A program made the position numbers and the translations under genes. The notes below the pieces were generated by a model, which saw only the letters and a program-made list of their open reading frames with translations, was not told the DNA's origin and searched no databases. Positions 6,999 to 13,185 of a stretch of DNA of 13,185 nt are shown one piece after another. Position 1 is the stretch's first letter. Each line of letters starts with the position of its first letter. This stretch comes from Syntrophobacterales bacterium (lineage in GTDB: Bacteria; Desulfobacterota; Syntrophorhabdia; Syntrophorhabdales; WCHB1-27), in assembly GCA_017881765.1 (NCBI GenBank), contig JADGQN010000090.1:1-13185 (forward strand). The letters are read 5' to 3'.

Positions 6999-7528
6999 TA
7001 CGCATAAACCTTCTTCCGAAAAAAGTTCGAAAAGAGGCATTGAAGTCCGACATCGCTCTCTTCCTGTTATTGCTCGTAATAGCGCTCGTGACGGCTGCGG
7101 GCATATACTTCAACAATGGAAGGGAGATTATCCATCTGAAAACCGATGTTGCGCGGACAAAGCAGTCAATCACCTCCATGGAGAAGTTCTATCAGGAATA
7201 TCTGACTCTCGAGAAGCAAAAAAAAGAGATGTCGGCAAGAATCGCTCTCATCGAGAAGATAAAAGAGGGCAGGGCTTTGGCAGCCCGTATCCTGTACGAC
7301 TTGCCCTCGTTGGTCAAGGATAGTATTTGGATTAAGCGCTTCAAAAAGGATGAGGATAGATTCGATCTGGAGGGACGCGCCCTTGAAAACGAATCTGTTT
7401 CTGACTTTGTGGAGAAGCTGGCGAAGATACCTTATGCAAAAAATGTGGAGCTCAAAAGTGTTGAGGACGTGACGGACGAAGGCGTACTGGTCAAGAAATT
7501 CCTTGTACAGGGGAACATGGGCTTATGA
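6995..7528 (+). CDS. pilN: PilN, inner-membrane type IV pilus alignment protein
   Basis: This bitopic inner-membrane protein of 177 residues is a structural relative of GspL's C-terminal part. It opens with the diagnostic MIRINLLPKK, the conserved cytoplasmic peptide that binds PilM. One membrane helix follows (about residues 19-38, ALFLLLLVIALVTAAGIYF), then a periplasmic coiled coil (about 45-90) rich in Glu, Lys and Leu, and a small ferredoxin-like domain (about 100-177) that pairs with PilO. Both ends overlap neighbours by four bases (ATGA), so translation is coupled with pilM and pilO. Confidence 0.95.
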   Translation: MIRINLLPKKVRKEALKSDIALFLLLLVIALVTAAGIYFNNGREIIHLKTDVARTKQSITSMEKFYQEYLTLEKQKKEMSARIALIEKIKEGRALAARILYDLPSLVKDSIWIKRFKKDEDRFDLEGRALENESVSDFVEKLAKIPYAKNVELKSVEDVTDEGVLVKKFLVQGNMGL

Positions 7529-8169
7529 AACTCCGGCTCGATACAGGCAAGATAACAAAGATACCGAGGGTATACAGGATCGCCCTGATGCTCACGCTGA
7601 CGGCCGTGGTCTTTGCGGGAGTCTATTTCTGGCTCCTTGTCCCTCAGTTCGATCAGAAGGGGTTTCTCGTGGGCGAATATCGCAATGCCAAGCAAGAGCT
7701 CGATCGATTGACGTTGATGAAGGCAAATTTTGAGAAGAGCCAGAAAGAGTATTTCCAACTCAAAGAGAACCTCGAAAAGATCCTGGTCCAGATGCCCGAG
7801 GAGAAGGACGTTCCTAACCTCCTCAGACAGGTATCGTCCGTAGGGCAGGAGGCCAAGTTGAGGGTCAAGTTTTTCGAGCCTAAACAGCTCCAGGCGAAAG
7901 ACTTTTATTATGAGCTGCCGTTTGAACTACGCTATACGGGCGGCTATCACAACGCGGCCTATTTCTTTGACGGAGTGAGAAAACTGGACAGGATCATACA
8001 TGTGGCCAATTTTTCGCTCGAATCAAAAGTTGTGGCGTCAAAACTGACCGTGGAGGGTACCTGCCTGGCAAAGACCTATGTGTACAGCAAGCAGATGCCG
8101 CAAGAACAAGCAGGCCAGAAGCCGAAAGATGCAAAGGACGAGAAGAATGCGCCGACTGTTAAGAAGTAG
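7525..8169 (+). CDS. pilO: PilO, inner-membrane type IV pilus alignment protein
   Basis: PilO heterodimerises with PilN in the periplasm and with it holds PilP. The protein has 214 residues: a short basic cytoplasmic start, one membrane helix (about 20-39), a coiled coil (about 48-88) and the family signature ILVQMPEEKDVPNLLRQVSS (about 86-105). After it comes the expected ferredoxin-like domain containing LPFELRYTGGYHNAAYFFDGV (about 131-151). The last 25 or so residues are a Lys/Gln/Glu-rich tail that seems disordered and overlaps the pilP start in another frame. The start overlaps the pilN stop (ATGA). Length and motifs are normal for the family. Confidence 0.95.
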   Translation: MKLRLDTGKITKIPRVYRIALMLTLTAVVFAGVYFWLLVPQFDQKGFLVGEYRNAKQELDRLTLMKANFEKSQKEYFQLKENLEKILVQMPEEKDVPNLLRQVSSVGQEAKLRVKFFEPKQLQAKDFYYELPFELRYTGGYHNAAYFFDGVRKLDRIIHVANFSLESKVVASKLTVEGTCLAKTYVYSKQMPQEQAGQKPKDAKDEKNAPTVKK

Positions 8170-8581
8170 ATTCATCATTGCTTTCCTCCTCGTTTGCGTG
8201 GGCCCCGCCACTGTTTTCTCACAGGCAAAGACCGAACCAAAGAAGAGCGGGCCCGTAGACCCGGATTTCTCGTACACCTCCAAGGATCGCAGGGACCCCT
8301 TCGAGCCTGTGTTCCTGGCGAAGCTAAAACAACAGCAAGTCAGCGGTAAGCTGAAAGAAGGATACGAGCTGGAAGAATTGAAGCTGGTCGGTGTGCTTAA
8401 GAGTGGCGGCGCAAAATTTGCTATGATGGAAGACACGCAGGGCAAAGGACTGCTCTTCAAACAGGGTGATTTTATTAACAAGACCATGTGGATTATGGAT
8501 GTCGAAGAGGAGAGGGTGACTGTGGCCTACAAGATAAAAGGGGATGTTCGGAAGTTACCCATAGATATTCCCCGCAGATAG
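8147..8581 (+). CDS. pilP: PilP, periplasmic link between PilNO and the PilQ secretin
   Basis: PilP bridges the PilN-PilO dimer and PilQ. From ATG 8147 it has 144 residues: an arginine-rich start, a hydrophobic segment (about 8-25), a flexible linker and the diagnostic YTSKDRRDPFEPVF (about 43-56). A C-terminal HR-type beta domain follows (LKLVGVLKSGGAKFAMMED and on) that in other species binds the secretin N0 domain. ATG 8147 is chosen because a signal segment follows directly and AGGA lies 9 nt upstream; it overlaps pilO by 23 nt. ATG 8129 is possible. Most PilP proteins are lipoproteins. Here the only cysteine in the signal (Cys17, preceded by LLV) does not fit a proper lipobox, so it may be membrane-anchored or cleaved after FSQ instead. 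Confidence 0.92.
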   Translation: MRRLLRSRFIIAFLLVCVGPATVFSQAKTEPKKSGPVDPDFSYTSKDRRDPFEPVFLAKLKQQQVSGKLKEGYELEELKLVGVLKSGGAKFAMMEDTQGKGLLFKQGDFINKTMWIMDVEEERVTVAYKIKGDVRKLPIDIPRR

Positions 8582-8593
8582 AGAGGGTGAGCC

Positions 8594-10036
8594 ATGTATA
8601 AAAGGTATGTGCCGTTTGCTTTCATCATGATCATAGTACCCTTGCTCGCGTTCGGGCAGGTGCTTAAACCGCCCACGTCGAAGGTATCCTTCGATTTCAT
8701 GGATGCAGACGTGCGGAACGTTCTGAGAGTCCTTTCCGAAGTATCCAAGAAGAATATCGTGATTGCCGAAGACGTAAAGGGAAAAGTAACCATCAAACTC
8801 GAGAATGTCACCTACGACGAGGCGCTCGACGTGATCCTTCTGAGCAATGACCTCTCCAGAATCGAGGAGGGGAACGTCATCAGGGTGGTAACGACAAAAA
8901 AGTTTTATGATGAACGCGACCGGACCCGCAAAGACAGAGTAGAGGTGCTCAAGGAAAAGGAAGCAAAACAAAAACTGGAAGATGAGTTCGTTACGGAGAC
9001 ACTCTTCCTTAACTACCTGGATGCCACAGAGGTCGGGGTTATGCTGAGGGGATACGCGCCGGCGGCGACGGGGACAACGGGGACAACGGGCATGAATGCC
9101 AAGGGGCTCCTTTCGCCCAATGGCGCTGTGAGCATCGTAAAGTGGACGAATGCTCTCATCATCAAAGACACCAGGGGGAACGTACAGGAGCTGATAAAAA
9201 GGGTCAAGGAGCATGACATACCACCAGTACAGGTGCAGATCGAAGCCAGAATAGTACAGGCCACAAAAAACTTCGCTCGGGATCTGGGAATTCAATGGGG
9301 CGCTCAATACCGGACCAAGGTGGGCGGAACCAGCACGGAATTGAGCGGGCTGAAACAGGTTACCGGCGACTCCTCGGCCACCACGTTCACATCCCCCACT
9401 GGTAATCTGGGGATAAGGGATTCGACAGTTCAGTTTCCCTACAATGTCAATCTCCCTGCTGCTCCCCTGGTCGGTGCTGCCGGAGGCCTGGGCATCTTCA
9501 TCGGAGGCCTGCAAGATTCGCTCAGGCTGGATGTTCAGCTCTCCGCTCTGGAGGCTCAGGGAAAAGGAAAGATCATTTCTAACCCCAAGGTGCTAGCCTC
9601 CCACAATCAGACGGCAAAGATCAGCCAGGGTACGCAGATTCCCTACCAAACGATCTCACAGAACTATACGCAAATAGAGTTTAAGGACGCCGTGCTGAGT
9701 CTGGAGGTGACGCCTGTTGTCGCCAAAGACGGAAATATCCGCCTGAAGATTAAAGCGACAAAAGACAGGCCCACCCAGATAGCGGGGAGCCCTGTGCCGG
9801 GTATAGATAAGAAGGAGGCAACTTCCGATGTAATGATCAGGGATGGCGAGACAGTGGTCCTGGGTGGCATCTATGAATCGGAGGACGACTCGAGTCAGAC
9901 AGGCTTGCCAGGGCTGAAAAACATTCCGCTTCTCGGCTGGTTATTCAGATCCAACTCAGTGACGAGTACGAAATCGGAGCTTCTCATCTTCATCACACCA
10001 ACCATCATAAAGAATCTATATAAAGCAGAGGGGTAA
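8594..10036 (+). CDS. pilQ: PilQ, outer-membrane secretin of the type IV pilus
   Basis: PilQ forms the multimeric outer-membrane gate through which the pilus passes. The 480 residues read in order: signal peptide (1-21, ending LLAFG), N0/STN domain (about 29-100, VSFDFMDADVRNVLRVLSEV), charged linker (103-130), N1 domain (about 132-209) and the secretin core (about 210-478). The core carries the signature GLPGLKNIPLLGWLFR (437-452) and the closing SELLIFITPTII strand. It is shorter than classical PilQ (about 700 or more residues) because there are no AMIN peptidoglycan-binding domains, so recruitment to the wall may depend on a partner. GAGGGTGAG stands 12 nt after the pilP stop and gives a good ribosome site for ATG 8594. 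Codons at 9068-9085 contain a tandem 9-bp repeat (ACGGGGACA twice) that makes a Gly-Thr-Thr loop in N1. Confidence 0.95.
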   Translation: MYKRYVPFAFIMIIVPLLAFGQVLKPPTSKVSFDFMDADVRNVLRVLSEVSKKNIVIAEDVKGKVTIKLENVTYDEALDVILLSNDLSRIEEGNVIRVVTTKKFYDERDRTRKDRVEVLKEKEAKQKLEDEFVTETLFLNYLDATEVGVMLRGYAPAATGTTGTTGMNAKGLLSPNGAVSIVKWTNALIIKDTRGNVQELIKRVKEHDIPPVQVQIEARIVQATKNFARDLGIQWGAQYRTKVGGTSTELSGLKQVTGDSSATTFTSPTGNLGIRDSTVQFPYNVNLPAAPLVGAAGGLGIFIGGLQDSLRLDVQLSALEAQGKGKIISNPKVLASHNQTAKISQGTQIPYQTISQNYTQIEFKDAVLSLEVTPVVAKDGNIRLKIKATKDRPTQIAGSPVPGIDKKEATSDVMIRDGETVVLGGIYESEDDSSQTGLPGLKNIPLLGWLFRSNSVTSTKSELLIFITPTIIKNLYKAEG

Positions 10037-11338
10037 ATGAAACGCATATACGTACTCATAGCGTGCTGCTTTCTTCTCTTCCAGGGCCCGGCGTTGGCAG
10101 CGGGGGAGGGGGAGTATCTTCAAGGTGACATCGTTTCCTCCTTCGCCGACAGGTTGGACCTTTCGCTTGGCGACAAGGTCATCATAAACCTGGGCCGGAG
10201 TTTGGGTGTCGCTAAGGGTGACATCGTTAAAATAGCCCGTCGCGACGCTGATGACCCGTTGAGCAACGCTTCGGGGCAGTGCGCAATCATCGAGACAGAC
10301 GAGGCATCGGCGGTCTGCGAGATCATCCGGAGCAGGATGGAGATGCACACGGGAGATTTGGTCTTTGTCAAAGCGGTAAAGGTACACGCTGACGCTGCCC
10401 TCTATGCGTTGGCCCTCAGGACGTTACATAGCGTGGTTAACCCGTATGCTCCGAGCAGGAAGCTGTCCGCTTATGTGTACGGCATCTTCAACGAAAAGAA
10501 TGATGTCACGGGCTTATCCGAGAGAATCAGGCGGGAAATAGTGGAGGTGCTGCGACAGAAAAGCAGGATCACACTCGCAGAACGCAGCACAACGATGGAA
10601 GCCTTTTATCCGTCGGATGACATGCAGTGGGTGAGCGATGTCAAGCAGTACATGAAGAAGGCCAATATTGACGTTCTGGTAACGGGCAACTACCGGATTC
10701 AGGACGATAAGGTGCTGATCTCCATCTATAAGATCGATCTGGGCGGGGACGACAAGAAGATCGACTATCCCTTGGCGGTTCGGGATGGCTACGCCCAGCT
10801 GGCGGCCGAGGTACGAGTCCCTTATCAAAGAATCAGCAGAAAAGAACAGGTGTTTTGCACCTTCGTCTTGAAGCCCGTCGCGTACGTTCCCATGAAGGAT
10901 GAGAAGACAGCTCTTATCAAATTTGAAGCAGACGGGAACCCTTTTACCGAGTACGGCATGAAGAGGGATGACTTCAACATCATCAGTCCGGTCGACGTTA
11001 TTGTGAACGTGGACAACGAGACATTCACCCTTTCCTCGGCCAAGCCGCAACAGCTCGTTACGCTTATGAAAGGGACGCACCGGGTTTCTATGTCATTCAG
11101 GCGAGGATATTATTTCAACGAGAATCTGCTATACAGCTCAAAAACGCTTCTTTCGAAAGACGCCCTGCTCGACGTGACCAAGAGCACGAATATTCTAGTC
11201 GATGTGGCTGCTAATCCTTTACCCGACAGGCAGCCGATCACCATCCAGGTGTTCGATAAAGTCGGCAGGGAGAAGCAGCTTCTGCGACCCATCAGGAAAC
11301 TCGAAGCCGATACCATGGTGGAAACCTTTAAGGATTAG
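10037..11338 (+). CDS. Secreted FlgT/FlgO-like protein coupled to pilQ
   Basis: This protein of 433 residues starts immediately after the pilQ stop (TAA then ATG) with AGAGGGG just upstream, so it is very likely part of the same operon. It has a signal peptide (1-21, ...GPALA^AG). A lipobox-like LIAC at 7-10 sits too early to be convincing. Residues about 27-112 (GDIVSSFADRLDLSLGDKV... KGDIVKIARR... HTGDLVFVK) resemble the small beta domain of FlgT-type envelope proteins. Residues about 142-240 (LSERIRREIVEVL..., RITLAERSTTME, VLVTGNYRI) resemble the FlgO/CsgG/TolB-N type fold. The last 190 residues are beta-rich and unrecognised. I infer a periplasmic or outer-membrane accessory of the secretin, perhaps helping anchoring or assembly because this PilQ lacks AMIN domains. 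Exact function is unknown. Confidence 0.7.
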   Translation: MKRIYVLIACCFLLFQGPALAAGEGEYLQGDIVSSFADRLDLSLGDKVIINLGRSLGVAKGDIVKIARRDADDPLSNASGQCAIIETDEASAVCEIIRSRMEMHTGDLVFVKAVKVHADAALYALALRTLHSVVNPYAPSRKLSAYVYGIFNEKNDVTGLSERIRREIVEVLRQKSRITLAERSTTMEAFYPSDDMQWVSDVKQYMKKANIDVLVTGNYRIQDDKVLISIYKIDLGGDDKKIDYPLAVRDGYAQLAAEVRVPYQRISRKEQVFCTFVLKPVAYVPMKDEKTALIKFEADGNPFTEYGMKRDDFNIISPVDVIVNVDNETFTLSSAKPQQLVTLMKGTHRVSMSFRRGYYFNENLLYSSKTLLSKDALLDVTKSTNILVDVAANPLPDRQPITIQVFDKVGREKQLLRPIRKLEADTMVETFKD

Positions 11339-11343
11339 TGGTA

Positions 11344-11366
11344 CGATAGCCGATCAGCAGCTATCG
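11344..11366. terminator. Weak stem-loop after the pilQ operon
   Basis: CGATAGC (11344-11350) and GCTATCG (11360-11366) form a 7-bp stem with a 9-nt loop, six bases after the stop of the FlgT/FlgO-like gene. No run of T follows, so intrinsic termination is uncertain. It may be a processing or partial termination signal. Confidence 0.3.
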
Positions 11367-11371
11367 GCCAC

Positions 11372-11492
11372 ATGGATTCCCACCGGCAACCCACTGACAC
11401 TAAGAACAGGCGGTCGCGCAAACAGCGCGTCCATTCACCCGCGCTCGAAAGCGTGGCGTCTGCTGGTTCGCCGCCGCGCGTAGGGAATCCAT
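11372..11492. repeat. 10-bp inverted repeat bounding a GC-rich intergenic segment
   Basis: ATGGATTCCC (11372-11381) and GGGAATCCAT (11483-11492) are perfect inverted copies. The roughly 100 bp between them are GC-rich with several short self-complementary patches. The segment lies in the 243-bp gap before rluB. It reads open in the rluB frame, which creates a spurious ATG at 11372, but the translation is Arg/Ser/Pro-rich and unlike any RluB N-terminus. It could be a short miniature repeat element or a long RNA hairpin; it is not a gene that I can support. Confidence 0.4.
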
Positions 11493-11520
11493 CTAGCGAG
11501 CACGGCGAGCGAGAGGGGGA

Positions 11521-11581
11521 GGCCGGGTACCCGCTTGCGGGTGGGGCTTTGCCGCAGGAGGGGGCGACGCGAGCCCCAGTG
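11521..11581. repeat. GC-rich element related to the one between fimT and pilV
   Basis: This stretch shares, in inverted orientation, 12 identical bases (11521-11532) with 527-538, 13 of 15 bases (11556-11570) with 503-517, and CCAGTG (11576-11581) with 487-492. It also contains the hairpins ACCCGC-TT-GCGGGT (11529-11542) and GGGGC/GCCCC (11561-11565 with 11573-11577). It lies directly before the rluB start. Both copies sit just upstream of a start codon. Confidence 0.45.
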
Positions 11582-12373
11582 ATGGATCTGGACAGTATCA
11601 GACTCTCCAAGTTTCTTGCCCATGCGGGCGTATCGTCTCGTAGAAAAGCTGACGAAATCATAAAATCGGGAAGGGTTAAGGTTAATACCGTTGTGGTGTT
11701 AGACCCTTTTGTTCCAGTCAGTCCGCATAAAGACGTCGTAAGCGTTGACAGTAGAATCATTGAATATCATGTGACCCACAAATATATAGCCCTATATAAA
11801 CCCGCAGGCTATCTCTCCGACCTTAAGGATACCCGGGACCGTAAGCTCGCAAGGGCGTTGCTGAGCGACAAGGAGCGCTTGTATCCGGTGGGGAGACTTG
11901 ACTACCAGTCCGAAGGTCTTATGCTTTTTACGAATGATGGCCTGTTTGCGCAGCGCATCATGCATCCCCGGTACGAGGTGGAAAAGGAATATCTCGTCAA
12001 GGTCAAAGGCAAGCTTGATACAGAGGAGACGCGGCAACTCCTGGAGGGAGTGATGATTGAAGGTGAGCGCTATGGCTTTGACCATATCAAACTGGTACGG
12101 GCCGAAAGCCGGAATGCCTGGTATCGCGTGATCATCCATGAAGGGAAGAACCGCATCATCCGGAGGGCGATGGAAGCGCTTTCTCAGCCGGTTCTGAAGC
12201 TTCGCCGTATTCGGATTGGCCCCGTGGTGCTCGGGGATATGCGCCCGGGGGAGAGCAGGCATCTCACCTCACGGGAGATTAGGTTCCTCGTGTCAGATGA
12301 GCAACCGCAAGGTAAAGCTGCTTCCGACAAAGCTGCAGCCGCGTCAAACCAAGTTACAGGATATTTTGATTGA
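11582..12373 (+). CDS. rluB: RluB/RsuA-family 23S rRNA pseudouridine synthase
   Basis: This protein of 263 residues converts a specific uridine of rRNA to pseudouridine, most likely 23S U2605 as in RluB. An S4 RNA-binding domain comes first (about 5-60; IRLSKFLAHAGVSSRRKADEI), then the catalytic domain (about 66-236). The motif VGRLDYQSEGLMLFTNDG (about 103-120) carries the catalytic Asp107. The closing HEGKNRIIRRAMEAL...LKLRRIRIG (about 187-213) is the RsuA/RluB/RluE/RluF pattern. ATG 11582 is chosen because family members begin a few residues before IRLSKFLA; the 70-codon open extension to 11372 translates intergenic repeat. GTG 11579 is a near-equal choice. The tail after about residue 240 is a disordered Gln/Lys/Ala-rich stretch. 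RluB versus RluE/F is not decided by sequence alone. It is unrelated to pili and likely a separate transcription unit. Confidence 0.88.
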   Translation: MDLDSIRLSKFLAHAGVSSRRKADEIIKSGRVKVNTVVVLDPFVPVSPHKDVVSVDSRIIEYHVTHKYIALYKPAGYLSDLKDTRDRKLARALLSDKERLYPVGRLDYQSEGLMLFTNDGLFAQRIMHPRYEVEKEYLVKVKGKLDTEETRQLLEGVMIEGERYGFDHIKLVRAESRNAWYRVIIHEGKNRIIRRAMEALSQPVLKLRRIRIGPVVLGDMRPGESRHLTSREIRFLVSDEQPQGKAASDKAAAASNQVTGYFD

Positions 12374-12404
12374 CAGCGAGACCGGGGTTCCGCTAACATA
12401 TAAA
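12370..12404 (+). promoter_or_regulatory. Possible promoter for the ArsR-type gene
   Basis: TTGACA (12370-12375) is a perfect -35 box. TAACAT (12394-12399) follows after 18 nt, with a better -10-like TATAAA at 12399-12404 but an overlong spacer (23 nt). Transcription would begin about 12406-12411, at or next to ATG 12411. It overlaps the rluB stop. Confidence 0.35.
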
Positions 12405-12410
12405 CACTCC

Positions 12411-12683
12411 ATGGACAAGAAGAGCTACACAGCCTGGGCCGACATCTTGAAGACGCTCGGCCACCCGATCCGCTTGCGTATCCTCGAGAGTCTTCTCGAT
12501 GCGGAGAAGTTCGTCAGCACGATCTGGGGGAACCTCGACCTCCCTCAATCGACAGTCTCTCAGCACCTGTCGGTTCTGAGGAGCAAGGGCCTTGTGCAAT
12601 ATGAAAGATGCGGCTCGAAGGTGAAGTACTTTGTGAGGGATCGTCGGATCGAAGAGATCATCAAGTTGATGAAGGTCCGTTAG
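12411..12683 (+). CDS. ArsR-type winged-helix transcriptional regulator
   Basis: This DNA-binding protein of 90 residues has the ArsR/SmtB fold. LKTLGHPIRLRILESLL (about 13-29) is the first conserved helix pair, and the recognition helix lies in LPQSTVSQHLSVLRSKGLV (about 44-62). The wing is YERCGSKVKYFVR. The metal-binding ELCVCDL motif of ArsR/CadC is absent (EKFVSTIWG stands there) and Cys67 is the only cysteine, so metal sensing through that site is unlikely. ATG 12411 fits the family length of about 90-100 residues. No Shine-Dalgarno sequence precedes it. The target genes are unknown; it may regulate itself or the gene to the right. Confidence 0.85.
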   Translation: MDKKSYTAWADILKTLGHPIRLRILESLLDAEKFVSTIWGNLDLPQSTVSQHLSVLRSKGLVQYERCGSKVKYFVRDRRIEEIIKLMKVR

Positions 12684-13017
12684 TTAACATAATATCTCTT
12701 ATCAGAACCAATACAAATAGCTTAAGCTGCCCAGCGGCCCGTCTGTAACGGCAGAACCCCTCATGAGCATACATGCTATGGCCTTGCGCCCAAAAATGAA
12801 AGCTCTCCGCGAAGCCAGGTTTGTCTCTAAACAGGCGATCGTCACCTTAAATGGAGCTCTGTCATAAATGCCCCTTAACTCTCATATAGCCTCAAACAGA
12901 TTCGTGTAACTCACATTTGGGATATCGCACGGCACGCCGGCCGGTCCCCGGTTCGAGCAATCCTCGTCCATTGCGCTTAAGAATTTGGTTTACAAAACCG
13001 AGCCATGGTCGTACAAT
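12684..13017. other. Intergenic stretch without a supported gene
   Basis: I see no coding frame of good quality, RNA gene or clear terminator here. It holds a perfect 10-bp palindrome (AGCTTAAGCT, 12719-12728), a CTGCC/GGCAG pair (12727-12731, 12750-12754) and a 5-bp hairpin (GGTTT-ACA-AAACC, 12987-12999). None has a recognisable role. Confidence 0.5.
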
Positions 13018-13185
13018 ATGGCAGACTTACTCCAAAACACTATGGATCAGCAAAAAGGTAGTAATATAAATAAGTTATATAAGTCCTTTGAGTCGCAGCT
13101 TGAGGGTTTCGCCGAAAGGCTGCTTGCAACAAAGATAAGTGAGGAGGACAACGTCCTCGGCGACGTTCAGGCTATGATAGAGAGG
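13018..13185 (+). CDS. Possible start of an unrecognised gene (3' end beyond window)
   Basis: A frame opens at ATG 13018 and stays open to the window edge, giving 56 residues of a charged, probably helical cytoplasmic protein (KSFESQLEGFAERLLATKISEED and on). No family is recognised and no Shine-Dalgarno sequence is visible at 13018. The amino-acid composition looks like a real protein, but the fragment is too short for certainty. Confidence 0.4.
   Translation, partial: MADLLQNTMDQQKGSNINKLYKSFESQLEGFAERLLATKISEEDNVLGDVQAMIER

Noticed and set aside
9068..9090. Tandem 9-bp repeat in pilQ as a phase-variation tract
   Set aside because: There are only two full units and the unit is a multiple of three, so slippage would only add or remove residues of a loop.
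8555..9514. Long minus-strand open frame (319 codons) opposite pilQ
   Set aside because: It is a shadow of the secretin gene, with no ribosome site and no recognisable protein pattern.
11372..11581. N-terminal extension of rluB back to ATG 11372
   Set aside because: The translation is Arg/Pro/Ser-rich and unlike the family; the S4 domain begins a few residues after ATG 11582, and the stretch is repeat-like.
12940..12975. tRNA 3' part or attachment site, because of GGTTCGAG and a later CCA
   Set aside because: The bases after the loop (CAATCC) do not pair with the preceding CCCCG as a T-arm needs, and there is no matching 5' half.
1..13185. CRISPR array, insertion sequence, prophage or toxin-antitoxin system
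   Set aside because: I saw no regularly spaced direct repeats, transposase, integrase, phage gene or toxin pair on either strand.

Overview
The window is a type IV pilus (T4P) biogenesis locus from a Gram-negative bacterium. An outer-membrane secretin (PilQ), an inner-membrane alignment complex (PilMNOP) and a minor-pilin cluster are all encoded on the + strand. Gene order, moderate-to-high GC, a good sigma-54-type promoter and an extra-long PilX resemble Desulfobacterota/deltaproteobacterial loci. That placement is a low-confidence impression, not a proven assignment.

Layout. Bases 1-3599 encode minor pilins: a FimT/GspH-type pseudopilin (5' end cut by the window), PilV, PilW and a long PilX. 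A GC-rich, palindrome-bounded element of about 146 bp (429-574) lies between fimT and pilV. Bases 3612-5612 encode an O-antigen-ligase/PglL-type membrane protein with a TPR tail. Its coding frame clearly runs back to the pilX stop, but no ATG, GTG or TTG is available before 3825, so I infer a CTG start at 3612. A near-consensus sigma-54 promoter follows at 5649-5665, then a small unrecognised ORF (66 codons) and the tightly overlapping pilM-pilN-pilO-pilP-pilQ block (5943-10036). Directly abutting pilQ is a secreted protein with FlgT-like and FlgO/CsgG-like parts (10037-11338).

Bases 11339-11581 are a GC-rich, structured non-genic stretch. Part of it resembles the fimT-pilV element in inverted orientation. 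After it come an RluB-type 23S rRNA pseudouridine synthase (11582-12373) and a small ArsR-type regulator (12411-12683). The last 500 bases are mostly empty, with the start of one possible gene running off the right edge.

How the genes work together: PilM in the cytoplasm binds PilN. PilN and PilO form the inner-membrane coiled-coil scaffold, and PilP links this to the PilQ secretin. FimT, PilV, PilW and PilX would form the priming or tip complex. The ligase-like protein is a candidate for glycosylating a pilin or another surface product. The FlgT/FlgO-like protein is a candidate accessory factor for the secretin. No PilY1, major pilin, motor ATPase, PilC or prepilin peptidase is in the window.

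I see no wholly new system. The points most worth checking are the non-canonical start of the ligase gene, the triple CxxC tail of PilV, the sigma-54 promoter with its small coupled ORF, the paired GC-rich elements, and the secretin-adjacent FlgT/FlgO-like protein.
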